64,000 bases of DNA from Streptomyces sp. NBC_01231 (GCA_035999765.1 CP108521.1:9300001-9364000); one strand, 5' to 3'. Shown: positions 17,144 through 27,257, counted from the stretch's first letter. The notes: generated by a model not told the origin, from the sequence alone. Made by a program: numbers and translations.

Positions 17144-19015
17144 ATGAAGTCGTCTCTCACCTCCCCCAGACCCAGCCTCAGACCCAGGCCCCGCACCGGA
17201 CGCCGAACAGTCGTGTCCGTCGCCGTCCTCCTGGCCGCCCTGGCCACGACCCTGATGCCCGCGACCACCTCGCATGCCGCCGACACCAGCGTCACCGTGG
17301 ACTTCGCCACCGCCGGAGGCGCCCCCACCTACCATGCCTCCGGAATGATCTACGGCATGACGCCGGACGGCTCACTCCCGCAGGACCACTTCTTCAAGGA
17401 CATCAAGTGGCACTTGATGCGGGCCGGCGGCGCACAGCTCAACAGCGGCGGCTACGCCACCAGCCTCGCCGACTACCAGACCCGCTGGAACTCCACCCTC
17501 GCCCAGTACAGGCGCACCGCCGCCCTCGGCGGCACGTTCGTCCTGCTCCCGCACGACCTGTGGGGCGCGGACGGCACCACAAGCCAGGGCTGGCCGGGCG
17601 ACAACGGTGACTGGACGAAGTTCGACGCCTTCGTCACCCAGCTCATAGGCGACGTCCGCGCCAACAACATGACGGTCCAGTGGGACCTGTGGAACGAGCC
17701 CGACCTGGAAGGCGGTGTCTTCTGGGGTGCCTCGCAGGCGCAGTACCTGCAGATGTGGGCGCGCTTCCACGCCCGGGTGCGGGCCGCGTTCCCGAACCAG
17801 CTCATCGTCGGACCCAGCTCGGCGCACCAGCCGAACTCGTCCAACACCTGGTGGACCACGTATCTGAACTACGTCAAGGCCAACAACGTCGCCCCGGACA
17901 TCTACAGCTGGCACGACGAGCCGGGCGACCCCGCCATCGACGTCGGCCGCGCCAACTCCACGCTCGCCGCGGCCGGTCTGACCAACACCCGCCCGTACCA
18001 GATCAACGAGTACGCCACCTTGTCCATGCAGTCCCCGGGCGGTGGCGCCTGGTTCATCGGGCGCCTGGAGCGCGCCGGTGCCGACGGTCTGCGCGGCAAC
18101 TGGGCCTCCGGAACCGGCCTGCACGACAACGAGGCGAACCTGCTCACCAAGAACGGCGCCGGCCAGTACCTGCCGCTGGGCGAGTGGTTCATGTACCGCT
18201 ACTACGGCTCCCAGACCGGCAACATCGTCAACCTCGTCCCCGGCACCAACACCGACGGCCTCGCCACCAAGGACAACACCGCCAAGAACGCCAAGATCCT
18301 GCTCGGCAGCAACGGCAACACGGGCACCGTCACCGTCAACCTCACCGGCCTCAACACCACGTCCGTCGTGGAGAGCGGCAAGGTCCGCGCCGTCGTCCAG
18401 CGCATTCCCTACAACAACGGTGGGGCCGTCACCGGCCCGGTCACCGTCTCCGACACCACCCTGACGGTGAGCAACAACGCCGCCTCGGTCAGCGTGCCGT
18501 TCAGCAACGCCAAGGACGGCTACACCGTCACCCTGCTCCCGCCGTCCAACACCACCGTCTCCACGGTCGCCGTCAGCGAGAACAGCGGCCAGTGCCTGGA
18601 CGACACCAACCTCAGCACCGCCAACAGCACCCAGTACCAGCAGTACTACTGCGAGGGCGGCTACCAGCAGATGCTCGACCTCAAGCCGGTCAGCGGCAAG
18701 ACCAACACGTACACGGTGGTCAACGAGCTCAGCGGCAAGTGCCTGGACGTCTCCGGGTCCTCCACCGCCGACGGCGCCGCAGTCATCCAGTACACCTGCG
18801 GCGGCGGCACCAACCAGCAGTTCACCCTCAACCCCGTCACCGTGCTCGGCAACAGCCAGGACTACCAGCTGGTCGCCGTCCACAGCGGCAAGTGCGTCGA
18901 CGTCAGCAACGTCTCGACCACGGCCGGAGCGCTGGTCCACCAGTGGACCTGCGACCCGGCGAGTGCCCTCGGCACCAAGAAGAACCAGATCTGGCGTCTC
19001 CCCGGCAAGGTCTGA
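17144..19015 (+). CDS. Secreted clan A glycoside hydrolase with ricin-type lectin domain
   Basis: A 623-residue exported enzyme. The signal peptide (residues 1 to about 45, RTGRR then a hydrophobic core, SHAA) is followed by a (beta/alpha)8 catalytic domain with WDLWNEPDLEG (acid/base Glu185) and YQINEYAT (nucleophile Glu289), as in GH39-like families, then a beta-rich segment. A C-terminal ricin B (CBM13) trefoil from about residue 485 shows repeats such as SGQCLDD, SGKCLDV and SGKCVDV with Q-x-W-like ends. CAGGAG precedes the ATG. It ends the glycan operon and is followed by a T-tailed terminator. It has the same catalytic-dyad style as the enzyme at 6825, suggesting the two attack related linkages in one polymer. 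Confidence 0.83.
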   Translation: MKSSLTSPRPSLRPRPRTGRRTVVSVAVLLAALATTLMPATTSHAADTSVTVDFATAGGAPTYHASGMIYGMTPDGSLPQDHFFKDIKWHLMRAGGAQLNSGGYATSLADYQTRWNSTLAQYRRTAALGGTFVLLPHDLWGADGTTSQGWPGDNGDWTKFDAFVTQLIGDVRANNMTVQWDLWNEPDLEGGVFWGASQAQYLQMWARFHARVRAAFPNQLIVGPSSAHQPNSSNTWWTTYLNYVKANNVAPDIYSWHDEPGDPAIDVGRANSTLAAAGLTNTRPYQINEYATLSMQSPGGGAWFIGRLERAGADGLRGNWASGTGLHDNEANLLTKNGAGQYLPLGEWFMYRYYGSQTGNIVNLVPGTNTDGLATKDNTAKNAKILLGSNGNTGTVTVNLTGLNTTSVVESGKVRAVVQRIPYNNGGAVTGPVTVSDTTLTVSNNAASVSVPFSNAKDGYTVTLLPPSNTTVSTVAVSENSGQCLDDTNLSTANSTQYQQYYCEGGYQQMLDLKPVSGKTNTYTVVNELSGKCLDVSGSSTADGAAVIQYTCGGGTNQQFTLNPVTVLGNSQDYQLVAVHSGKCVDVSNVSTTAGALVHQWTCDPASALGTKKNQIWRLPGKV

Positions 19016-19042
19016 CACCCGGCGCCTCTCCTGAGCTTCCCG

Positions 19043-19093
19043 GCAGGCGTGGCCGTGCGGCATCCACTGCCGCACGGCCACGCCTGCTTTTTT
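19043..19093 (+). terminator. Intrinsic terminator with T6 tail
   Basis: A 19-bp perfect stem (19043-19061 with 19069-19087) with a seven-base loop is followed by six T residues at 19088-19093. It closes the glycan operon. Confidence 0.93.
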
Positions 19094-19127
19094 GCCCAGC
19101 GCCGAGACTACGGCACCTTCATAGGTA

Positions 19128-19165
19128 TCAAACGTTTGAATGGAAGCAGCCTATTGAACTACTCT
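19128..19165 (+). promoter_or_regulatory. Promoter with TCAAACGTTTGA operator; leaderless start
   Basis: A perfect 12-bp palindrome TCAAACGTTTGA (19128-19139) overlaps a -35 TTGAAT (19136-19141). After 18 bases comes TACTCT (19160-19165), and the ATG of the SDR gene follows seven bases later, so the transcript is probably leaderless. The layout and palindrome closely match those of the paralogous SDR at 57323. Confidence 0.6.
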
Positions 19166-19172
19166 GAGGTCC

Positions 19173-19967
19173 ATGACTCGGACCCTTGCTTTGATAACGG
19201 GCGCCTCCTCCGGCATCGGCGCCGCGTACGCCCGCCTCCTCGCGGACGACTCGGACTTCGTCCTGGTGGCCCGCCGCGCCGACCGGTTGGAGGACCTGGC
19301 CGACGAACTCCGTAAGTCCGGCGCCGCCGTGGAGACCCTTCCCGCCGACCTCGCCACCCGCGAAGGCATCGCCACGGTGACGGAACGCTTGAGTGCTGGG
19401 GACGTCCGCCTCCTGATCAGCAACGCCGGTGTCGGCGGCTACGCCCCGCTCATCGACGTCGACCCGGCCACGATCGACGACCTGCTCACCCTCAACGCCG
19501 AGGCGCACGTCCAGCTCGTCCGCGCCGCACTCCCCGGCATGCTCGCCGCCGACGACGGCACCATCGTCACCGTCGCCTCGCTGCTCGCCTTCAGCGCCGG
19601 ACAGGCCGGCCCGCGCCCGCCCCGCCGCACCCTGTACGCCGCGGCCAAGGCCGCCCTCGTCGCCTTCACCCGCACCCTGGGTCACGAACTCGCCGACACC
19701 GGGATCCGCACGCAGGTGGTCTGCCCCGGCCCGGTGGCCAGCGAGTTCCAGCAGGGCGTGGGACAAACGGTCCCCGTCGTCATGGCCGCCGAGGACGTCG
19801 CGCGAGCCAGCGTCGTCGGGCTCCGCCTGGGCGAGACGATCTGCGTCCCGGGCCTGGAGGACCAGTCCGCGGCACTCGACGCACTGCTCGCCGCCGAAAG
19901 CGCCGTACTGTCCGGCGGCCGCCGTTCAGACCTCGCCTCCCGCTACCGGCAGCCGCTGTCGCAGTGA
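19173..19967 (+). CDS. Short-chain dehydrogenase/reductase (SDR)
   Basis: A 264-residue classical SDR: NAD(P) motif GASSGIG at 10-16, ISNAG at 83-87, and catalytic Ser137, Tyr156 and Lys160 (RRTLYAAAK). It opens with the same MTRTxALITG residues as the SDR at 57323 and is about 70 percent identical by eye, so the two are paralogues. Its promoter palindrome is also shared. It is followed by a PPOX-type flavoprotein 50 bases downstream. Substrate unknown; proteins of this group are generic carbonyl reductases. Confidence 0.88.
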   Translation: MTRTLALITGASSGIGAAYARLLADDSDFVLVARRADRLEDLADELRKSGAAVETLPADLATREGIATVTERLSAGDVRLLISNAGVGGYAPLIDVDPATIDDLLTLNAEAHVQLVRAALPGMLAADDGTIVTVASLLAFSAGQAGPRPPRRTLYAAAKAALVAFTRTLGHELADTGIRTQVVCPGPVASEFQQGVGQTVPVVMAAEDVARASVVGLRLGETICVPGLEDQSAALDALLAAESAVLSGGRRSDLASRYRQPLSQ

Positions 19968-20017
19968 GTCTGCGCAACCCGGAGAGTCGGCGTCCAACCA
20001 ACGAAACGGAGATCGAT

Positions 20018-20413
20018 ATGGGCAGGTTCAACGCGCGGGAAGTCGGTTTCCTGCAGGAACACCTCCTTGGGCGACTCGCCACCTCGGGCAAGTCGGGCAA
20101 GCCGCATGTGGTGCCCATCAGGTACCACTTCGATCCCGAGCACGAGGTGATCAAGATCGGGGGGCGCTCCCTGGAAGGACGTGGCCAGGAGCGGCTGTAC
20201 GTCCGTCACCTCAACGTCAACCCGCAGGCGGCATTGGTCGTCGACGACGTACTGGATGAGCAGACGTGGCAGCCGCGCGGGATCCTCATCAAGGGGGCGA
20301 CGGTCCTGCACACGGAGGGCGGTGAGGTGCTGGGGCCGGGGTTCGGTCCGAACTGGGTCGAGGTGGTACCCGACTTCGTCACGTCCTGGGGCATCGACAC
20401 CCCTGCCCTGTAG
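20018..20413 (+). CDS. PPOX-class flavin/F420-dependent oxidoreductase
   Basis: A 131-residue split-barrel protein of the pyridoxamine-phosphate-oxidase-like superfamily. Visible family features are LLGRLATSGKSGKPHVVPIRYHF, the central KIGGRS region, NVNPQAALVVDDV and a C-terminal TSWG found in actinobacterial F420-type members. GGAG precedes the ATG at 20018; the upstream in-frame ATG at 19964 overlaps the SDR gene and is unlikely. It probably reduces a small substrate with F420 or FMN and is likely co-transcribed with the SDR. Confidence 0.8.
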   Translation: MGRFNAREVGFLQEHLLGRLATSGKSGKPHVVPIRYHFDPEHEVIKIGGRSLEGRGQERLYVRHLNVNPQAALVVDDVLDEQTWQPRGILIKGATVLHTEGGEVLGPGFGPNWVEVVPDFVTSWGIDTPAL

Positions 20414-20493
20414 CCCACCGTTCCTGACAAGGACTGAGCCTGGAGCCGCGGGGCCGGGGGAAACTCCAGCCCCGTCCAGCCTCCGTTCGTCTG

Positions 20494-21501
<1,008 letters not shown>

Positions 21502-21627
21502 TCATGGTGCTCGATGTGGGATCGAGCGTGCAGGCTGAGCGAAGTGATGTCTGACGAGCCGGGCTGCCAGTGGCCCGAGCCGCGGACTGGGGTCTCCGCG
21601 CCGATCACCGTCGGGCGGCGACCGACA

Positions 21628-21658
21628 GGGACCGCCGGACGATGACGGCGGCGGTCCC
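21628..21658. promoter_or_regulatory. Inverted repeat upstream of MmyB-like regulator
   Basis: GGGACCGCCG (21628-21637) is repeated inverted as CGGCGGTCCC (21649-21658), separated by 11 bases, in the gap between the aldo/keto reductase and the regulator. Its GGG...CCC ends recall the GGGGA...CCCC elements near the other two MmyB-like genes. It could be an operator or a small hairpin. Confidence 0.4.
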
Positions 21659-21702
21659 CTGGTTTGGTGCGCGGGATCGCGGCAAGGTGCGAAGCTGTGC
21701 GT

Positions 21703-22575
21703 GTGCAACGGGAGCCGAGCCGGGACGAACTGGGAGCCTTCCTCAAAGCGCGCCGTGCACAGCTGAGCCCTGGAGAGGTCGGACTGCCCGACACCGGTGA
21801 GCCGCGGCGTGTTCCCGGTCTGCGTCGTGAGGAAGTCGCTCGGCTGGCAGCGATCAGCACCGATTACTACATCCGGCTCGAACAGGGTCGCGTTCAAGCG
21901 TCCGAGGCGGTCCTCGACGCCCTCGCGCAGGTGCTCCGCCTCGACGGCGATGAGCGCGAGTACGTGCTGACCCTCGCGGGGAAGAAGACCGCCCTGCCCA
22001 GGGCCAACAGGGGCGCTCGGCAAGTGGTCCAGCCGCAGATGCGGCACCTGCTGGACGACCTGACTCTGACGGCGGGGTTCGTCATCGGGTGCAACACAGA
22101 CCTTCTGGCGTGGAACGCCATGGCCGCCGCTCTGGTCATGGACTTCGGGCGCATCCCCGAGGCCGAGCGCAACTACGTACGACTGCTGTTCACCGAGCCC
22201 GCCATCCGGGTGCTGTACACGGACTGGGAGGACATGGCCCGACTGGCCGTGTCCCACCTGCGCATGGACAGCAGGCGAAACCCTCACGACCCTCGGCTGA
22301 CGGCGCTCGTCGAAGAGCTCTCCGTACTCGATCCGCAGTTCCGGCTGTGGTGGACCTCGCACGATGTCGCCGTGCGGGCCGGCGGCAGCAGGCTGCTTCG
22401 GCATCCGGTGGCGGGCGACCTGACATTCGAGCGGTCCACCTTCACGTGCGCGGAGGATCCCGAACAGCACCTCGTCGTGTGGACCGCCGAACCCGGCAGC
22501 CGGACCCACCGGGCCTTGCGTTCGCTGGCTGCCGGGATCGAGAGGGCGCCGGAGGGAGTGGACGGCGTCGCCTGA
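21703..22575 (+). CDS. MmyB-like XRE-family transcriptional regulator
   Basis: A 290-residue regulator with an N-terminal HTH (RRVPGLRREEVARLAAIST ... YYIRLEQGR) and a C-terminal MmyB-like ligand-binding PAS-type domain (VIGCNTDLLAWNAMAAALV ... HPVAGDLTFERSTF). I choose GTG 21703 because it gives the same 18-residue lead to FLKARR as the paralogues at 27951 and 28886. It also lies six bases after GAAGCT at the end of GGTGCGAAGCT, a -10-like element shared with those genes, which implies a leaderless message. Divergent from the aldo/keto reductase it probably controls. Confidence 0.82.
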   Translation: MQREPSRDELGAFLKARRAQLSPGEVGLPDTGEPRRVPGLRREEVARLAAISTDYYIRLEQGRVQASEAVLDALAQVLRLDGDEREYVLTLAGKKTALPRANRGARQVVQPQMRHLLDDLTLTAGFVIGCNTDLLAWNAMAAALVMDFGRIPEAERNYVRLLFTEPAIRVLYTDWEDMARLAVSHLRMDSRRNPHDPRLTALVEELSVLDPQFRLWWTSHDVAVRAGGSRLLRHPVAGDLTFERSTFTCAEDPEQHLVVWTAEPGSRTHRALRSLAAGIERAPEGVDGVA

Positions 22576-22580
22576 CGCGT

Positions 22581-23540
22581 TCACCGCGCTGTCCCCGGGA
22601 GCAGGCGGTTGGCGTTGGCCGTGGTGAGGGAACGCCACGTGGTCCCCGCCACCGGTGACTCGGCCGCGTCGATCGCCGCGATGTGGGTGTCGGCCAGCGG
22701 GGGAGGCGTCCAGCAGTAGTCGCTGCCGAACAGCACGCGGTCCGGGTCGACGAGTTGCAGCAGCGCGGGGACCTGGCGTGGGAAGGCTGTGCCCGCCATG
22801 TCGTAGTACAGCCCGCGTAGTTGCTGCACGGCATCGAGGGAGGGCGACTGCTCAGAGGGCAGGAACAGCCTCATGAACTCGTTGATGCGGTCGGCCAGGA
22901 CGGGAACCGCGCCACCGCAGTGCGGAACGATCACCCGCATGTTCGGATGACGCGTCAGGACGCCCGCCATCACCAGGTCCGTGACGGTACGGGCCGTGTC
23001 GAAGATGTACTCGACCATCGGCCGGGGCCTGCCGAGTGCGGACTGTTCCCAGCACACCGGTGAGGTGGGGTGCAGGAAGACCACGGCCCGGCGGCGGTCG
23101 AGTTCCGCGAAGACCGGGTCGAGACGCTGGTCGCCCAGGTACACACCGTGCGTGTGCGTCAGCAAGGCCACGCCGTCGGCGTCGAGTTCGTCGAAGGCGA
23201 AGGCGATCTCGTCCAACGAGCCGTCCACGTCCGGCAGGGGGAGCGACACGAAATTGCCGAAGCGGCCCGGGTGGTCCCTGGTCAGCTCGGCGGTGTACTC
23301 GTTGACGCGCCGGGCGAGGAGACGGGCGGCCTTGTCGTCGCCGAAGTGCACGCCGGGGGACGACATGGAGAGCATCGCGGTCTCGATGCCGTTGCGGTCC
23401 ATCAGGTCCAGGTGGGTTTCCACGGACCACGCGGGCCAGTCGCCCATGCCGTCGGGGTGGGCGTGGCCCGCCGCGGTCGCCTGCTGGACGTAGAAGTCGG
23501 GAAGGAGGTGGGCGTGGACGTCGATGAGACCGGAGGACAT
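22581..23540 (-). CDS. Amidohydrolase family 2 protein (ACMSD/decarboxylase type)
   Basis: A 319-residue TIM-barrel metal enzyme. The metal ligands expected for the ACMSD-like group are present: His9 and His11 (DVHAHLLP), His157 (VVFLHPT), His207 (VIVPHCGG) and Asp274 (LFGSDYCW). These enzymes usually remove carboxyl groups from aromatic or ring-opened acids, or hydrolyse lactones. It ends six bases from the convergent MmyB-like gene and is preceded by a cation antiporter on the same strand. Its substrate is not clear from context. Confidence 0.82.
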   Translation of the reverse strand: MSSGLIDVHAHLLPDFYVQQATAAGHAHPDGMGDWPAWSVETHLDLMDRNGIETAMLSMSSPGVHFGDDKAARLLARRVNEYTAELTRDHPGRFGNFVSLPLPDVDGSLDEIAFAFDELDADGVALLTHTHGVYLGDQRLDPVFAELDRRRAVVFLHPTSPVCWEQSALGRPRPMVEYIFDTARTVTDLVMAGVLTRHPNMRVIVPHCGGAVPVLADRINEFMRLFLPSEQSPSLDAVQQLRGLYYDMAGTAFPRQVPALLQLVDPDRVLFGSDYCWTPPPLADTHIAAIDAAESPVAGTTWRSLTTANANRLLPGTAR

Positions 23541-23595
23541 GGCAGGGGGTTTCCTTCTGTTGGGCCTTGCGCGGAGACCGGGCGTCGGACTCGGC

Positions 23596-25182
23596 TCACT
23601 CCACCTGTTCGCGTCCGGCCAGCCGCACCTCTTCGTTGTCCAGGGCGGCCTGGAGCCGGCGCAGCACGGTGTCGTCGATCTCCCGCTCGTCGCGCAGACG
23701 CACGACCGTCGCGCGTTTGTGGGCGATGAGGGCGAGGCGGAGGTCGGTGTAGTGGCGGTTGTGGAGGAGGGCGGGATCGTCGTCGGTGCCCGCGCCCTGG
23801 GCCCTCGCGGTGGCCAGGCGCGCCTCGTACTCCTGGCGCAGCCACTCCATCGCCTTCGGGGTGGTGCCCAGTTCGGCGGCGAGTTGCGGCAGCGCCTCGA
23901 TGGCTTCCTCGGTCGCCCTGGTCTCGGCGAGGACCTGTTCGTCGTCGACGGACGTGTCGCGCGGCAGCCGGGCCCAGCGCACCACGCCCGGCAGCAGCAG
24001 CCCCTGCACCACGAGGGTCACCACGATGACGCCGGAGGTGACGAAGACGATGAAGGCACGGTCGGGGAAGGGAGCGCCTGAGTCGAGGGTCTCCGGCACC
24101 GAGAGCGCCACAGCGAGTGACACCGCGCCCCGGAAGCCCGCGAACCCGCTGACGGTGCGCGCCCGGTGACTGATGCGGCGCAGCCGTTGCTGCGGACGCC
24201 GGTCGATCACGCGGATCAGGTAGGCGGAGGAGAACAGGAACGCGAACCGGACGACGATCAACACCACGCTGACCACTGCGACCGCGGCCAGGGCGTCCTG
24301 GAGGTCGGACCGGTTCAAGTGGCGCAGTGCGTACTGGAGTTCCACTCCGACCAGAACGAAAAGGGCGCCGTTGATGATGAAGGTGAGCAGTGGCCAGAAG
24401 GCCAGCGCCTGGCGACGATGCTCGGCGCGGATGAGGCTCGGAGCCACCTGGGCCATGATCAGTCCGCTGACGACAACGGCGAGGACACCGGAGGCGTGGA
24501 TCAGCTCCGCGAGCAGATATGCCGTGAACGGCGCCAGGATCATGACGAGATTGCCCAGCAGGGGATCGTCCAGGCGGCGTCGCAGATTCATGTTGACCCA
24601 GGCGACCGCCCCGCCGACCGCGGCCCCGCCGCCGTAGGCCAGGAGGAACAGCGCGCCCACGTGCGGGAGGGTGAGGTGTTCCTCGCCGACGGTGAGACCG
24701 ACCGCCAGGCCGAAGATGACCAGTGCGGTGCCGTCGTTGACGAGGCTTTCGGCACGCAGCACGGTGACCTGGCGGCGCGGCAGAGAGCGGGCCAGGACGC
24801 CGACCGCTGTCGCGTCGGTCGGAGCCACCGCCGCGCCCAGCGCCCACGCCGGCCCCCACGGCAGCCCGAGCGTGTGCCCGGCGACCGCCACGGCTCCCGC
24901 GGTGAGGATCACCAGGACCGTGCTGAGCAGGACGATGCCCCGCAGGTTCGAACGGATCTCCCGCAGGGACGTGGTGAGGCTCTCCCAGTACAGCAACACC
25001 GGCAGGAAGAGCAGCAGCACTACGTCCGGCGGCAGTTGAGTCTGGCGCACGGCTGGGACCAGTCCCAGAAGAGCACCCACGACAAGCAGCACGACGGGGG
25101 GTGCGACGCTGAAGCGCTGTGCCACGACCTGGCCGACCAGCACAGCCACGCCCAACAGCACGACGAGTTCCAGACCGAGCAT
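23596..25182 (-). CDS. Na+/H+ antiporter, CPA1 family
   Basis: A 528-residue membrane protein with about 12 membrane segments (residues 1-410) and a hydrophilic cytoplasmic tail (about 415-528). CPA1/NhaP hallmarks are LLFLPVLLYWE, the APTDATAVG stretch and the ion-site ND in ESLVNDGTALV, plus GFRGAVSLAVALSVP. AGGAG is eight bases before the ATG. It exchanges monovalent cations for protons for pH and sodium homeostasis. The downstream amidohydrolase may be co-transcribed (55-base gap). Confidence 0.9.
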   Translation of the reverse strand: MLGLELVVLLGVAVLVGQVVAQRFSVAPPVVLLVVGALLGLVPAVRQTQLPPDVVLLLFLPVLLYWESLTTSLREIRSNLRGIVLLSTVLVILTAGAVAVAGHTLGLPWGPAWALGAAVAPTDATAVGVLARSLPRRQVTVLRAESLVNDGTALVIFGLAVGLTVGEEHLTLPHVGALFLLAYGGGAAVGGAVAWVNMNLRRRLDDPLLGNLVMILAPFTAYLLAELIHASGVLAVVVSGLIMAQVAPSLIRAEHRRQALAFWPLLTFIINGALFVLVGVELQYALRHLNRSDLQDALAAVAVVSVVLIVVRFAFLFSSAYLIRVIDRRPQQRLRRISHRARTVSGFAGFRGAVSLAVALSVPETLDSGAPFPDRAFIVFVTSGVIVVTLVVQGLLLPGVVRWARLPRDTSVDDEQVLAETRATEEAIEALPQLAAELGTTPKAMEWLRQEYEARLATARAQGAGTDDDPALLHNRHYTDLRLALIAHKRATVVRLRDEREIDDTVLRRLQAALDNEEVRLAGREQVE

Positions 25183-25249
25183 GGCGCCTACTCCTGTGTC
25201 GGGCGGACTACTGGCGTGAGTTGAGCCGCCACCACCGGGAACGTCCTGC

Positions 25250-25621
25250 TCATCTCGGCACCAGCTTCAGCGTCGTCGACCGTGCCGCCACCATGGGGCC
25301 GACATACGCGCCGCCGAAGCGGCCGTACTTGGTGCGGTACGCCGTGTCGACGCGGTCGTTGATCTCGGAGTCCGCCACCTCGACGAAGGTGACGTCCTTG
25401 TCGACGCCGCCGGAGCGGATGTGCCCCTCATGGCTCGCGCGGGCCGTGCGCCACCAGCCGCCGTCCGTACCCCGGAAGGAGCGGACGTACAGGTCGTCAC
25501 CGTCGCGGACGACCCAGATCGGCACCGGCCCCCGCAGGGTGCCGTCACCGCGGCGCGGTGCCATCTCCAACTCGTCGGCCTCGGCGATGCGGTTGAGGTC
25601 GTCGCTGGTCCAGGTCGTCAT
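25250..25621 (-). CDS. DUF2255 family protein
   Basis: A 123-residue small protein matching the DUF2255 pattern: WTSDDLNRIAEADELEMAPRR at the start, VPIWVVRDGDDLYVRSFRG in the middle, and YRTKYGRFGGAYVGPMVA near the end. The fold is probably a PPOX-like split barrel, but function is unknown. A GGAG ribosome site precedes the ATG. It lies between the antiporter and the alcohol dehydrogenase. Confidence 0.78.
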   Translation of the reverse strand: MTTWTSDDLNRIAEADELEMAPRRGDGTLRGPVPIWVVRDGDDLYVRSFRGTDGGWWRTARASHEGHIRSGGVDKDVTFVEVADSEINDRVDTAYRTKYGRFGGAYVGPMVAARSTTLKLVPR

Positions 25622-25745
25622 CGGTGATTCTCCGATCTTTTGGATCCGGTGAGGGCGGATGGAAACTCGTCAGGGTCGTCGGTCCGGCATTAGGAAGCGA
25701 TTCGCCTCTGCCGCGACGGTGTGACGCGGTTGCCGCTGGTCGGTG

Positions 25746-25787
25746 CCGGCGGTGGTGGGCGCCGCGACCGGCGCCCACCACCGCCGG
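25746..25787 (-). terminator. 18-bp perfect hairpin
   Basis: The arm at 25746-25763 is fully complementary to 25770-25787, with a six-base loop. It begins nine bases beyond the stop of the alcohol dehydrogenase and ends the cupin-containing operon. No T-run follows on the minus strand, so it is a GC-type terminator as is common in streptomycetes. Confidence 0.8.
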
Positions 25788-25796
25788 GGCTTCAGA

Positions 25797-26813
25797 TCAC
25801 GGACGCAGCAGCGCCTTGATGGCGCGACGCTCGTCCATGGCCTTGTACCCTTCGGCGGCCTCGTCCAGGGACAGGGTGAGGTCGAAGACCTTGCCCGGGT
25901 TGATACGCCCGCTGAGGACGCGCTCGACGAGGTCGGGAAGGTAGGCCCGCACGGGAGCGGGACCACCACGCAGCCCCACGTGGGAGAAGAAGAGCTGCTG
26001 GCCGTCGATCTGCACGTCGTGCGGCATGCCGACGAAGCCGACGTTGCCGCCGGGGCGGGTGGACAGCAGGGCCTGGTGCATCGACTCCTGGGTGCCGACG
26101 CACTCGAGGACCGAGTCGGCGCCGATACCGTTCGTCAGTTCCTTGACGCGGGCGACGCCTTCCTCGCCCCGCTCGGTGACGATGTCGGTGGCGCCGAACT
26201 CCAGGGCCAGTTTCTGCCGGGACGCGTGCCGGCTCATGGCGATGATGCGCTCGGCGCCCTGTTCCTTCGCCGCGATGACACCGGACAGGCCCACCGCGCC
26301 GTCTCCGACGACCACGGCTGTCGCACCGGGCCTGGCCTCGGCCGCCCTGGCGGCGTACCAGCCGGTGCCCATGACGTCGGACAAGGCCAGCAGGTCCGGG
26401 ATCAGTGCCTCGGCCGGCTGCTCCGGGGTGGCGACCAGGGTGCCGTCGGCGAGGGGGATGCGGACGTACTCGGCCTGGCAGCCGTTGGGGAAGTCACGGT
26501 GCCGGCAGTTGGTCTGATAGCCGGCCCGGCAGTTCGCGCAGGTGTTGTCGGAGGCGATGAAGGAACCTATGACGAACTGGCCGGGCTTGACGGTCGAGAC
26601 GTCGCTGCCGACCTCCTCGACGATGCCGACGTACTCGTGGCCGATCGGCTGCGGCTCGGGGACCGGGTTGATGCCCCGGTAACTCCACAGGTCGGAGCCG
26701 CACACGCAGGTGGCGACGGTACGGATGACCGCATCCGTGGGCGCCGCGATCTTCGGCTCGGGGACGTCTTCCACCCGGATGTCCCCGGGGCCGTGAATGA
26801 TGGTTGCTCTCAT
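25797..26813 (-). CDS. Zinc-dependent alcohol dehydrogenase (MDR)
   Basis: A 338-residue medium-chain dehydrogenase. The catalytic zinc site is seen in CVCGSDLW and GHEYVG, the structural zinc loop in DNTCANCRAGYQTNC, and the nucleotide fold in VVVGDGAVGLSGV. It is the last gene of a three-gene unit (AhpD-like, cupin, dehydrogenase) whose promoter carries the GGGGA...CCCC element at 27896. It probably detoxifies an aldehyde or quinone-derived alcohol; the substrate is unknown. Confidence 0.9.
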   Translation of the reverse strand: MRATIIHGPGDIRVEDVPEPKIAAPTDAVIRTVATCVCGSDLWSYRGINPVPEPQPIGHEYVGIVEEVGSDVSTVKPGQFVIGSFIASDNTCANCRAGYQTNCRHRDFPNGCQAEYVRIPLADGTLVATPEQPAEALIPDLLALSDVMGTGWYAARAAEARPGATAVVVGDGAVGLSGVIAAKEQGAERIIAMSRHASRQKLALEFGATDIVTERGEEGVARVKELTNGIGADSVLECVGTQESMHQALLSTRPGGNVGFVGMPHDVQIDGQQLFFSHVGLRGGPAPVRAYLPDLVERVLSGRINPGKVFDLTLSLDEAAEGYKAMDERRAIKALLRP

Positions 26814-26849
26814 GATGCTTTCCCCGGTCTTGTCAGGTGCGTGGTGGCG

Positions 26850-27257
26850 TCAGGGGCGGGTGCGGGTGCTGACGCGCGGCCCGTGGTACTCGTCGTCCGC
26901 GACGTGCTCCAGCCAGGTGGTGTCGTCCGTCTCCCACAGGGCGAGGTGGACCATGAACTGGTCGGGTGCGGCACCGTGCCAGTGCTCCTCGCCCGGGGGC
27001 GTGTGGATGACGTCGCCGGGATGAGCCTCGATGATGTCGCCGCCACGCGACTGCACCAAGGCGATGCCCTCGACGATGTAGAGGGTCTGTCCCAGGAAGT
27101 GGGAGTGCCACGCGGTGCGGGCGCCGGGAGTGAACCGGACCATGTTGGCCCGCAACCGGGAGGGGTCCTCGCCGCGGTGGATCACATCGGCGTAGGCGTC
27201 GCCGGTGAACCATTCGGCAGGGAGCCTCATGGTCGGGGGCTGCTTCAGCAGTTCCAT
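26850..27257 (-). CDS. Cupin-domain protein
   Basis: A 135-residue single-domain cupin. Motif 1 is TAWHSHFLGQTLYIVEG (metal ligands His, His and probably Glu) and motif 2 is HPGDVIHTPPGEEHWHGA. Such small cupins next to AhpD-like proteins act as minor dioxygenases, lyases or detoxifying proteins; no reaction can be assigned. It lies between the AhpD-like gene and the alcohol dehydrogenase on one strand. Confidence 0.85.
   Translation of the reverse strand: MELLKQPPTMRLPAEWFTGDAYADVIHRGEDPSRLRANMVRFTPGARTAWHSHFLGQTLYIVEGIALVQSRGGDIIEAHPGDVIHTPPGEEHWHGAAPDQFMVHLALWETDDTTWLEHVADDEYHGPRVSTRTRP

Noticed and set aside
17372..19081. Long open frame antisense to the ricin-lectin glycosidase
   Set aside because: It is a GC-bias shadow: the composition is Val/Gly/Asp/Ala/Arg-rich with no domain, while the plus-strand frame has signal peptide, catalytic motifs and lectin repeats.
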